From: Scylla paramamosain
Lineage: Eukaryota; Arthropoda; Malacostraca; Decapoda; Portunidae
Assembly: GCF_035594125.1 (NCBI RefSeq)
Contig: NC_087152.1
Coordinates: 10,221,001 to 10,285,000, forward strand
Length of the DNA: 64,000 nt
Direction of reading: 5' to 3'
Translations under genes and position numbers: made by a program
The notes under the pieces: generated by a model
What the model was told of the DNA's origin: nothing
What the model saw: the letters and a program-made list of their open reading frames with translations, nothing else
Databases searched by the model: none
Part shown: piece by piece, positions 1 through 11,043 of the stretch
How positions within the stretch are numbered: position 1 is the first letter of the stretch
Layout of the letters: each line of letters opens with the position of its first letter

Positions 1-120
1 TAGACAGTGGTAAACGGGGAAAGTGAGAGGAAAGAGGACTGTTGTCAGTGCTTCAGACACCTGGCTCACAGTGAGAGAACGATGAAGCTTAGAAGAGACA
101 TGATGGAGTTCCACTAATTT
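1..120 (-). mobile_element. Jockey-like LINE fragment (endonuclease-region remnant)
   Basis: This stretch resembles positions 20700-20820 in the jockey-like LINE nested in the LTR element. Both share a phrase around TCAGACACCTG preceded by a CTGTCAGT-like block. It is a short diverged piece of the 5' (endonuclease) part in minus orientation. It lies in the PARS2 intron that follows the last visible exon and continues off the left edge. Confidence 0.55.
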
Positions 121-329
121 TAATTAAAATATTAGCCAATCATTCTTGCATAGTATAAAACTGAAATGGCTATCACAAGACTTGGAAAGAGAGACATACC
201 CAAGTATAAAGAAAGAGAACCCACACAATATTTTATGACAAAGATCAGGAAATCCATTTCTCAATGGATCAAAAGATGTGTTAGAAATTAAAGAAATATA
301 AAAACAGTTAGGTTTATTTTGTATCTTAC

Positions 330-460
330 CTTTGAGAAACGGAATTCTAAGGCGGTGAAAAATACGGTCATAGGCACTACATATTTCTTGATAAGTGTCA
401 TGTGCTGCTTCCACAGAGTTGTCAAAGGTGTACAAATCCTTCATTATAAATTCTCTGCAT
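330..460 (-). CDS. PARS2: PARS2 exon 5 (motif 2 second half)
   Basis: A 131-base exon with acceptor TTGCTTTCAG and donor GTAAGATAC. It completes the split Arg and reads [13 protein letters not shown], then [20 protein letters not shown] and RLRIPFLK plus G. The next exon would lie left of position 1. Confidence 0.88.
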
Positions 461-1671
461 CTGAAAGCAATTTTGTTATTGTCTTTTGATGCTCTCAGAA
501 AAGACACATAGTCAGTTCGAATAGCATCTACATAAAAAAATAGATAATAAAAAAAATCAGTTAAAATATTATTATTATACATTACTAAATGAACTATTAA
601 GAATTTCATTATATATCATTAAGCTTTTAAGAAAATTTTATGTTATGCAAAAGCAAAGGCTAAAGTACTACACCACACCTTAATAGACCGAATCGTGGTT
701 TCATCTCATCCCGAAATTTACTGTTGATTTGGTACAAACGTAGAGGTAACTGCCTGAAGGAGAATGGGTATATTTCTGACATTAAAGATGTTATTGCCTC
801 CTCATGGGTCTGAAGATTAAGAAAAACATGAATACATTACTCTTAGGTTTTCAGTGTGTGTGTGTGTGTGTGTGTATTTACCTAATTGTATTTACCTAGT
901 TGTGCTTTATGGGAAAAGAGCTATGCTCGTGCTGTCCCATCTCCATATATTTTAATATCCAACTTAGCCTTGAATCCATGTATACTTTCTGCATTTACTA
1001 TCTCCTCATCCAGACTGTTCCATACATCAATACTTCTATATGGGAAACTATACTTTCTGATGTCTCTTCTACAAGCACTCCTCTTCAGCCTCTTTCCATG
1101 TCCTCTTGTGTCCCATGTATCCCAGACCATTAAGTTGCTCCGGTCCACCTCCTCTACTCCCTCATATGCTTTATATATCGCAATCAAGTCTCCTCTTTCT
1201 CTCCTCTTTTCCAATGTTGGTACATGTATCCTTGCCAGTCTCTTTTCATATGACAAGTCCCTGATACTTGGTACCATCTTCATAGCTGCTCTCTGAACTC
1301 TCTCCAACTTCCTTATATCCTTTTTCTTGTATGGTGACCACACTACTGCTGCATATTCTAGTCTCTTGTATGGTGACCACACTACTGCTGCATATTCTAG
1401 TCTAAGTCTTATCAGCGACACAATCATCTTCCTGACCAGCTCTTCATCCATATATGCAAAGGCCTGCCTTATTCTTCTCAAGAAGTTATAGGTTTCTCCT
1501 GTAATTTTGCTAATGTGGCTCTCTGGGGTCAGGTTCCCAGCCACTGTAACACCAAGATCCTTTTCCTCTTCTGCTCCACTCAACCTTACACCATTCAACA
1601 CATGATTTCCTTTTACTCTTCTTGTACTTTTTCCAAATTCTATTACTTTACACTTCTTTAAATTAAATTCC

Positions 1672-1711
<40 letters not shown>

Positions 1712-2121
1712 ATTCACCTAAGGTTGTCCGCTGGTCACCCAGCCAGCCATTCCCATACTTTTTCCAAATTCTATTACTTTACACTTCTTTAAATTAAATT
1801 CCATTTCCAGTGTGTGTGTGTGTGTGTGTATCATTCACCCAAGGTTGTGTGCTGGTCACCCAGCCAGCTGTTCCCGTACAGAAAAAGCTCATGCTGATTG
1901 ATCTTTGGGTAGGACTAAGACCACTTACACACCACACACCAGGACAGCAAGGTCACAACCCCTCAGCTTATACATCCTGTAGTACCTATTTATTTGCTGC
2001 TAGGTCAACAGGGGCTATATGTTAAGAGTCTTGCCTATATGCCTCACCACAAAAATGGGCAAGCCTCTTAATGTGTAGCCCCTGTTCACCTAGCGAAAAG
2101 TATGTATGGGATGTAACCTGA

Positions 2122-2167
<46 letters not shown>

Positions 2168-5100
2168 TAGTGAGTGTGGACACAGAAAGCTACACAACTG
2201 AGGTGAATCTAATTGAATGTTATATTAGAATATGGTCTACAATAATTATATTATGTACAGTACAATAAGTCCATAATTAAACATTTTTGTACCTAAAGTG
2301 CCTTGGATTAAATTACAAAATATAGCTATGAGAACTTCTATTTTACTGTTTTATTAATGAAACCATGTATTGCAATAAAAATCAGACATGATGAGAATAC
2401 TGCTGGAAATTTACAAATGTCACCTCCAAACAGACTTAATGTATGATCATGCACCATATGCAACATACTGGGCTCAGGACATATTCTTTCCCATGACGAT
2501 CTTCAATTTTTAACAACTCCTGTCCTGTAGATTCCCAACGACCTGCAAAGGAAATTATAGTAAATTACAACTGGCAACATGAGCCATCTTTTACAAGTGG
2601 TGAGGAAAAAATAGACGTGTCTACCATTAACACTGTAACGCAATGTAGTGTATCTTGACATTATCAGAATGCCATCAGGAGAGTTGAACCAAAGATCTGC
2701 TCTGACTATATCCTATATAAAGTTACATTGTACATTTTTTAATATCTTTCTACCAGTGTTATTGGTAACAGCAGCAATTGATCTATTAATTGGTCTACTA
2801 ACTGCTGTAAAGAATTTTAGATTTTAGAAAACCTTGCAAATGGGCAAGAAATGTGTTTTACTTCAAGGGGACCTGCAGGATTTTTGTAAGGGGAACAAAA
2901 TAAAAACAATTTTACAGTTTTCTTTTATGTAGGACAAATTTTTATTGCCAAGGGCAACAAAAATCTACTAAGTCTACTATGTGTGGTATTATATTTAAAA
3001 ATAAACATAATTAAAAATATGCATAGGCTGATATTTTCCAAATGGGAACAACTATCCCTCCCTTAACTTTCGTGACTAAGCAAGTGTAATTGTTGTATTA
3101 TTACTTGCCTGTTTTCTTCCACAGGTCTCCACTTGTGAGTAATGGCAAAGATAATCTTTGAGCTCCAATACAACTCATTTCTTTATCAATTAGCTTTGTA
3201 AGTTTCATCATCACCCTCTCTCCCAAGGGCAACAAAGCAAACATCCCATTGCTTCTTAAACTGATGATTCCTGTGTCCATCAACAGCTGCAAAAGAAGAA
3301 CTGAGAGAATGCTGGCTAGAAAAAATTACATGCACAGAAATGCAGTTACCTATACAGAAAAAAAAAAGAAAGCACATAGTTACTACGTCTTGATATTGAA
3401 AAACGATGCATAACCATGCACTAAATTGGTACATTAATAGAAAACACTATCCTTTTAGTCTTGAGACAAAATTTATTATCCTGATATATTTTTTGTGCAT
3501 TTTGAATTAATATGGTACCTGTTCCTTGGCAAAATCACTTTCATGCTTACTTGCCCCACAGGATAGCCACTTGTGGTACTTCACCTGTGCTCCACTTTGT
3601 AATTTTCCCTAACTACCACTTACCAATCTCCATGTGACCATAAAGTCAAGGGTTATTTAAAAATTAGATAAATTTGCAGCTTCAACCAATACTCCCATAC
3701 TCTTTATCTCTTTCATTAAAGCCAACAAGCATAAAGGCCTGGTGGGAATGTGGGGTTAATTGGGTGGGGAAAGCAAAAATGAGGCTTTTTGACATTCATG
3801 AAAAGTCTAAGGATGACAAACAAAATATTTTGAAAACTGGAAATTTCTACACTATCCTATCCTAACATAACCAACCTAACCTACCTTAACCTGGAGGGCT
3901 TTACCCACCGTCCCTGGAACCCCCCTTTAGATCACTAACCTAACCTAACATTACCTAACCTAACCTCCTAACCCCCTCATAAGGTAAACTATTGTAAACA
4001 TTTTGTAACCTACATTGTCAGTCATCACTACATACCAACAGTAATTACTTAACAAAAAATACCTTACGAAGTGTAGCCATGGTCTGACACAGTACAGACA
4101 GTCACAGGTGCTGCTCCCTCCTCTAAACACACATGCCTATATGTGATTGGCTGACAAATTTCCATGTGACCTGATTCACAGCAGGTAACCTCACATCATC
4201 ATAGATCTTAACACACGACTCAACGTTACGTCAGCATCACGCATGCACACCATTGATAACAAACATATGAACACACTTAGTATCCCACAAGAGATGACTG
4301 GAGGTGGATCTAAGCTAGAATTGACTTAAACCTTTAAAATTCTCATCTGGTTATTATTAATTTCTGACAGGGTAAACTGGTTAGAAATACTCACTATAAT
4401 AGTGAGATGTAGATCCTGTGAAGAGTTACAGTTACATAGGGTGTATTGGTTGAAACTGCTATAATACCTAAAATAAATTGAAATATGAGCTACCAAACCT
4501 CTTAAACAGGGACTTCGATATTTCATTTATACTTGATTTACAGACTTGTTTCCATTGTCAAAATACTAAAGACAAGATGCTGACAGCGAAATAGGTAAAG
4601 ATTTTTTTATGTAGGAGGGGCACCAGCCAAGGGCAACAAAGATCCAATAATATTAAAAAAAGGCCCATTGAATGCCAGTCAATAAATAGGGTCCAAAGTG
4701 GTAGTCAAAAATTGAAGGATAAGTATCTTGAAACTTCCCTCTTGAAGGGGTTCAAGAAACTTCCCTCTTGAAGGGGTTCAAGTCGTAGGAAGGTGAAAAT
4801 ACAAAAGCAGGCAGGGAGTTCCAGAGTTTAGCAGAGAAAGGGATGAATTATTACATTAGAGAGGTGGACAGGATAGGGGTGAGAGAAAGAAGAGTCTTGT
4901 GCAGCGAGGCCGTGGGAGGAGGGGAGGTATGTAGTTCGCAAGATCAGAAGAGCAGTTAGCATGAAAATAGCGGTAGAAGATAGCAAGAGATGCAACACTG
5001 CAACGATGAGGAAGAGGCTAAAGACACAGTTAGAGGAGAGGAGTTGATAACACAAAAAGTTTTTGACTCCACCCTGTATAGAAGAGCAGTAAGAGCAGAA

Positions 5101-6236
5101 CCCCCCCCCCCCCAGATATGTGAAACATACTCCATACATGGATGGATGAGGCCTCTGTACAGAGTTAGCAGCTGGAAGGGTGAGAAAAATTGGCATGGAC
5201 ATCTCAGATTGCCTAACTTCACTGAAGCTGTTTTAGTTAGAGATGAGATTTGAAGTTTCCAGTTTAGACCATAAGTAAAGGACAGACTGAGGATGTTCAG
5301 TGTAGAAGGGGACAGTTGAGTGTCTTTGAAGAAGAGGGGATAGTAGTCTGGAAGGTTGTGTCGAGTTAATAGATGGTGGAATTGAGTTTTTGAGGCACTG
5401 AACAATACCAAGTTTCCACTGTCCCAATCAGAAATTTTTGAGAGATCAGAAGTCAGGCATTGTGTGGCTTCCCTGCATGAACTGTTTTCTTAGTGAAGGG
5501 TTGGATGTCTATGAAAAGACATGGAAAAGTGCAGGAATGGATAGGACAAGAAGTTTGGTTTAACAGGAAGAGAGTGAGTGACATGACAGAACACAGGAAC
5601 ACCACTGTTAACAGATTTAGGAAAACAGTGACCATCTACCATGGCAGCAATAGAACAGTCAGAATGGGAACTTGAGATGAAGTTACAGAGCTCGAGAAGA
5701 ATAGAAGCCATAAGAGGGTAGTTTGGAAATCAAAGTTTTGTGCCAGATTCTATCAAAAGCTTTTGATGTGTCTAAGTCAACAGCAAAAGTTTCACTAAAA
5801 TCTCTAAAAGAGGATGACCAAGACTAAGTAAGGAAAGCCAGATCACCAGTAGAGTGGCCTTGAAGGAACCCATACTGGCGATCAGATAGAAGGTTGTAAA
5901 GTATGGATATATAAGAATCTTCCTGTTGAGGATAGATTTAAAAACTTTAGATATGCAGAGGATTAAAGCAATAGGACGGTAGTTTGCGGGATTAGAACGG
6001 TCAACTTTTCTTTAGGAACAGGCTTAATGTGATTTACCGGAATTATACCCTTAAATTTAGTGCTGACTCTTTACTTTTTGTGAGATCGAGATGGCTTCAT
6101 CCTTGGTCACAGTGGCATCCTTGGGTTTCACGCTGAGGGGCTGGAATAATTTGGAGACTTTGTGGTAGTGCCGGACAGCCTGGACATTTGACAGCTTATA
6201 ATATCTCGTCAAGCGTGAAACGTTAAGCAGTGCCAT
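330..6236 (-). CDS. PARS2: Mitochondrial prolyl-tRNA synthetase, 5' part of gene (3' end outside window)
   Basis: This gene encodes the enzyme that charges tRNA-Pro with proline in mitochondria (class II, bacterial-type ProRS). Five coding exons read on the minus strand: 6236-6075, 3286-3109, 2542-2469, 809-679 and 460-330. Every junction keeps frame, giving about 225 residues. Residues 1-54 are a basic mitochondrial leader followed by VSKLFQPL, known near the N terminus of this family. Class II motif 1 lies at about residues 70-105. [17 protein letters not shown] and THEEAI follow. Motif 2 is [18 protein letters not shown], then MKDLYTF. Motif 3 and the anticodon-binding domain lie beyond the left edge. 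The start is ATG at 6236; an in-frame ATG at 6272 is possible, but the shorter form gives a cleaner leader. The exon 2 donor is GC, not GT. Introns 1 and 3 carry retrotransposon fragments. Family match is by recall of conserved motifs, not by a search. Confidence 0.88.
679..809 (-). CDS. PARS2: PARS2 exon 4 (motif 2 first half)
   Basis: A 131-base exon with acceptor AATCTTCAG and donor GTGTGG. It starts with [10 protein letters not shown] and ends with [13 protein letters not shown] plus AG of a split Arg codon. This is the ATP- and acceptor-stem-binding motif 2. Confidence 0.88.
887..1673 (-). mobile_element. LINE fragment, reverse transcriptase C-terminal region (family with ATTTACCTAGTTGT 3' end)
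   Basis: An open frame of 250 codons on the minus strand begins [13 protein letters not shown] and reads [61 protein letters not shown] and [19 protein letters not shown]. This is the typical C-terminal end of a non-LTR reverse transcriptase. Its 3' end on the plus strand carries ATTTACCTAGTTGT, shared with the copy at 28265. A 13-residue block ([13 protein letters not shown]) is present twice in tandem. The copy is 5' truncated and sits in PARS2 intron 3. It is nearly intact as an ORF, so it may be fairly young. Confidence 0.8.
1626..1880 (+). repeat. Tandem duplication of about 131 bp containing (GT)n
   Basis: The block starting ACTTTTTCCAAATTC at 1626 recurs at 1757. Both copies run through ATTAAATTCCATT, a (GT)n run of different length, then CATTCACC, GGTTGT and GGTCACCCAGCCAGC. 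The two copies differ by a few substitutions and in the GT length. Confidence 0.8.
2000..2093. repeat. Inverted repeat (36-bp arms, about 22-bp loop)
   Basis: The left arm 2000-2035 (starting CTAGGTCAACAGGGGC) and the right arm 2058-2093 (ending GCCCCTGTTCACCTAG) are reverse complements with about 5 mismatches in 36. The sequence could fold as a hairpin and is probably part of a dispersed repeat. Confidence 0.8.
2124..2166. repeat. (GT)n microsatellite
   Basis: An uninterrupted GT run of about 43 bases inside PARS2 intron 3. Confidence 0.95.
2469..2542 (-). CDS. PARS2: PARS2 exon 3
   Basis: A 74-base exon between a TTTGCAG acceptor and a GTATGT donor. It encodes the remainder of Gly, then [20 protein letters not shown] and VLSP. 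DRHGKEY followed by the THEEAI of the next exon is diagnostic of bacterial-type ProRS. Confidence 0.87.
3109..3286 (-). CDS. PARS2: PARS2 exon 2 (motif 1)
   Basis: The acceptor CTTTTGCAG precedes CTG at 3286. The exon has 59 codons plus one base and contains class II motif 1 ([24 protein letters not shown]) and ends LWKKT plus G. The downstream bases are CAG|GCAAGT. This is the consensus of a GC-AG intron and the only donor that keeps frame with exon 3. Confidence 0.87.
3676..4459. mobile_element. MITE-like non-autonomous element, copy A
   Basis: The ends are an imperfect inverted repeat of 17 bases: GCAGCTTCAACCAATAC at the left and GTATTGGTTGAAACTGC at the right, with one mismatch on pairing. 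The interior matches copy B at 9451-10271 along its length, including the AACCTAACCT-rich part, TATATGTGATTGGCTGACAA, and ATGAACACACTTAGTATCC. There is no coding potential. It lies in PARS2 intron 1. No target duplication is clear. Confidence 0.65.
4603..6058 (-). mobile_element. Jockey-like LINE, 5' truncated (reverse transcriptase to 3' end)
   Basis: This is the minus-strand copy of the family also present at 18748-21242. Its 3' end, on the plus strand, is TTTTTTTATGTAGGAGGGGC followed by GCCAAGGGCAACAAA. Reading from 6058 leftward, [11 protein letters not shown] (reverse transcriptase motif A) is seen near 5780, and [20 protein letters not shown] and [11 protein letters not shown] further on. 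Frames are broken in several places. The element is in PARS2 intron 1 and stops just before the exon 1 donor. A 26-bp tandem duplication occurs at 4730-4781. Confidence 0.8.
6075..6236 (-). CDS. PARS2: PARS2 exon 1 (mitochondrial leader)
   Basis: Exon 1 encodes 54 codons from ATG at 6236. The peptide begins [15 protein letters not shown], rich in Arg and Lys with no acidic residue for about 39 residues, as in mitochondrial presequences. It then runs into VSKLFQPL and ends ISQK. The donor is GTAAAG at 6074-6069, phase 0, which joins exactly to exon 2 (LLMDTG). A LINE 5' end lies within about 15-17 bases of this donor. Confidence 0.85.
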
Positions 6237-6315
6237 TGCCACTGTAGCTGGGGAAATGTGTTCAATAATCAAAGTAAAGGTTTGTTCAGAGCCGTGAGAT
6301 TATGATCTATGAGCC

Positions 6316-6530
6316 CTAGTAAAAAGCTTTATAAGCCGCCGAGCTAGACTTGGTTCTGTCACACGTAAATTTGTTTATATCTTGATCTCGATCTTGATGG
6401 TACAGGTGGCCCGGGATCACTCCTGAGCCAGGCGAGCCAGCCCTTTGGATCGGCAGCTCCTGTAGTAGGGAAAAAAAAAAGAAACGAACAGCATCCTCTA
6501 CGCTAATCGTTCTTACATCTGGCACGCCAC
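6316..6530. repeat. Unclassified dispersed-repeat-like segment upstream of PARS2
   Basis: This segment contains CTCGATCTTGATGGTACAGG, GGCCCGGGATCACTCCTGAG and an A-rich run at 6471-6480. I recall similar phrases as common repeats in decapod genomes, but only one copy is in this window, so this rests on memory. It may overlap the PARS2 promoter region. Confidence 0.3.
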
Positions 6531-6607
6531 ATCCTCTCCATGAACTCTTCTACCGCCTCAATCATCCTTTCATTCGCCTCTACACAGTCTCAGCAACGGT
6601 ATAGATC

Positions 6608-6720
6608 CAACTCGGCCCATTTGATGTAACCAACTCGGCCCATCGCCTGTGCCAAGTCGGCCCATTTTTTATAGCCAACTCGGCCCATTGCCTGTGCCAA
6701 CTCGGCCCATTTAGCATAAC
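6608..6720. repeat. Minisatellite, about five 22-23 bp units
   Basis: The core CAACTCGGCCCAT (once CAAGTCGGCCCAT) recurs five times at spacings of 22-23 bases, with alternating spacers resembling CGCCTGTGC and TTTATAGC. Confidence 0.85.
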
Positions 6721-7520
6721 AGTATGTGTTCGTCAATCTTGTTTCTTTTTCTTCCACATACACTGAATAAGTTCTTAGTACTTTTCTAGTACTTTTCTGT
6801 ATCTTTACTTTCTTCAGATGTATATTTGAAATGCTGCAGAACACAAGCATAGCAATATTACGCAATGGTAGGTGTAAAGGTTTTATTCTTCCTTTCCATA
6901 CATTATATAATAACAACTGCATTTAGAAACAGTTATAGGACAAATCGTTTTCCTAAACATTATAAATTATTTGGTTGTTATAATTGAAAAGAAATGCGGA
7001 GAAAGAGGGGACCGGGTGGAGGGGAGATAAACGAGAGAGAGAGAGAGAGACGTGAAATGCCTTGCACCGTTGCACGGTGGTGATGCAGCCTCGTGATGAA
7101 AAGTGATTTGGGATTTATACTATTCTATTATATATGCATTGAATCCTCATTAAGCCTGAACCATAGCTTACTTAATCTGGTTAGGAACCTTCTTTATACA
7201 AGCACTACACTATATGGAGTTCAGTGTATTGAATCCTCATCCAAATTTTGATTGTTCGACTCTCAATGTAAGCTTACTTCAAGGAAAACATTATAAATAG
7301 GCGACAGTTTATCACAGTACAACATACTAGTCAAGTTTTTTTTTTTTTTTTTCGGTCTCACAATATACTGTTCTGTTTCATTTACTTTAAACTTGAGTAT
7401 CTCGAAACAAGTTCATGAACCAAATTTTGATTGTTTAACTCTAAATGTAAGCTTACTTCAAGGAAAATATTATAAATAAGCGAAAGTTTACCACAGTAAA
7501 ACATACTAGTCACAAGTTAC
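6721..7520. other. Intergenic sequence upstream of PARS2, no gene seen
   Basis: AT-rich sequence with a short (GA)n run at 7033-7050 and a poly-T run near 7339. Two diverged copies of a segment are present: around 7150-7330 and 7420-7510, both containing CAAATTTTGATTGTT, TGTAAGCTTACTTCAAGGAA and ACATACTAGTCA. No coding potential is seen. Confidence 0.6.
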
Positions 7521-7529
7521 TTCCTCTAT

Positions 7530-9384
<1,855 letters not shown>

Positions 9385-9450
9385 TTAATCGCAAAATTTA
9401 CGAATAAGGCACCTTACTACAATAATGTACATACTGTGCTCGGTAAATTT

Positions 9451-10271
9451 TTAGTTTCAACCAGTATTCTCATCCTCTTTATATTTTCCACTAAAACCAA
9501 AAAGTATAGGGGCCTAGTGGGAATGCGAGTTATTCTTGGCTGGGGAAAGTCAAAATGAGGCATTTTTAACGTCTAGGGGAAAAAAATCTGAGGATGACAA
9601 ACGGCATATTTCGAAAATGGGAAATTTGTACGCTATCCTAACCAAGCGTAACCAACCTAATCTAACCAGAAGTGGGGTTCGTCCCCCCTTTGGAGACCCT
9701 CTCCCACCTTTAGGTCACTAATCTAACTAAACATTACCTAACCTAACCTCCTAACACCCCTTGAGGTAAACTAACGTAACGGAACATTTTGTAACCTGCG
9801 TTGTCAATCATCACTACATACCAACAGTAATTACTTAACGAAAAATACCTTAAGAAGAAGTTGAGGGAATTGGCAGTAAACTGCCAGTTTGTATATTCAC
9901 AGCCAGTACACGTCTCTCTACTATAGCCATGATCTAACTGACGCAACACAGACAGACCTGGGTGCTCCCTCCTCCTCTAAATACGTGCCTATATGTGATT
10001 GGCTGACAAATTTCAATGTGACCTGATTTGTAGCAGGTAACCCCACGTTATCATAGGTCTTAATATGTGACTCAACGTCACATTGCCATCCTGCAAACAT
10101 ATGAACACACTTAGTATCCTACAAGAGACAAGTGGAATTGACTTAAACCTTCAAAATTCTCATCCAAAGTTAGTTTCTGAGAGGGTAAAATAGGACTAGA
10201 AATGCTCCAAACAATGAGATATAGACCCTGCAAAGGTTTATAGTTATGTACAGTGTATTGATTGAAACTGC
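9451..10271. mobile_element. MITE-like non-autonomous element, copy B
   Basis: Same family and orientation as copy A. The left end is TTAGTTTCAACCAGTATTCT and the right end is GTATTGATTGAAACTGC, so the terminal inverted repeats are more diverged here. The interior shares CTAACCTAACATTACC-type sequence and the conserved block ATATGTGATTGGCTGACAAA. Relative to copy A it has an extra segment around 9856-9925. It is flanked by similar 35-base segments at about 9385 and 10291 (both containing AAAATTTAC), whose origin is unclear. Confidence 0.65.
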
Positions 10272-10899
10272 AATAATACCCTGTGCTCTTAATCTCAAAA
10301 TTTACAAACAAGATACTTTACCAATATATTCTGAATCATGCACCTTACTAATGAGATGCTCTCATGCCTGCAGGTAAGTACCATTTACAGCTCATCATGG
10401 GACAGTGAGGGACAGTGCTCAAGCAACCTATCAGAAAAGTTAAGGAAAAAATTGTTGTCTCGGGCATTAGGCAACAGGACACTAGGCTAATAACCCACCT
10501 TCATTTTCAGGTACATGCTTGTTTTAACCTTCCTTCCCTTTCAGGTACACTAATGTATTCCTTAGCTTACTCCACAGTAGTGCCATTACCTGTGCAGCAG
10601 TGAGAAATGGGAGGGAGTGGAAAGATGCAAGTAGAGTCATAAGACTAACAGAATTACATGGCATTGCCCAGGTAAAATTTGGCTCTCCAAAGCATGGCTT
10701 ATTATTCTAAATCAGTTTGTTTAGTAAAGCTGTTAACCAAACAAAGTTTACTTTATAATGAACCTAAAATATACATCTATTTACTGTTGTACATGTCCTC
10801 TGTTGGCAGCCATTAAGAATGCTTCCCCTGAATGGATGCCACCATCAACAATTGGGTTATGGTGACATATTTGCCTGAGTAATTTAACAGTTTTGGATT

Positions 10900-11043
10900 G
10901 GAATTAGTTAAGACATAGCCTATGTCACTCTTCAGATCAAGGGGAACCCCCCTTACCACATTTCATCACAATCCGTTCTATTATTTTTCCTTGAAAAGAG
11001 GACACACAGACCGACAGACAGTGTGTTTTATTATACAAGATAA
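10900..11043 (+). mobile_element. RTE-type retrotransposon or SINE 3' tail
   Basis: The segment reads CATTTCATCACAATCCGTTC, then a TATTTTTCCTTG block, ACACACAGACCGACAGACAG and TTTTATTATACAAGATAATG. The order 'TTTCATCA-AATC-GTTC, then ACAGACAGACAG, then TTTATTATA' is the known conserved 3' end of arthropod RTE-like elements and their SINE partners. No coding portion is present. Confidence 0.6.

Noticed and set aside
4060..4080. ATGGCTACACTTCGTAAG followed by GT on the minus strand as PARS2 first exon
   Set aside because: It lies inside the MITE-like repeat, and the exon at 6236-6075 has the family leader and perfect phase.
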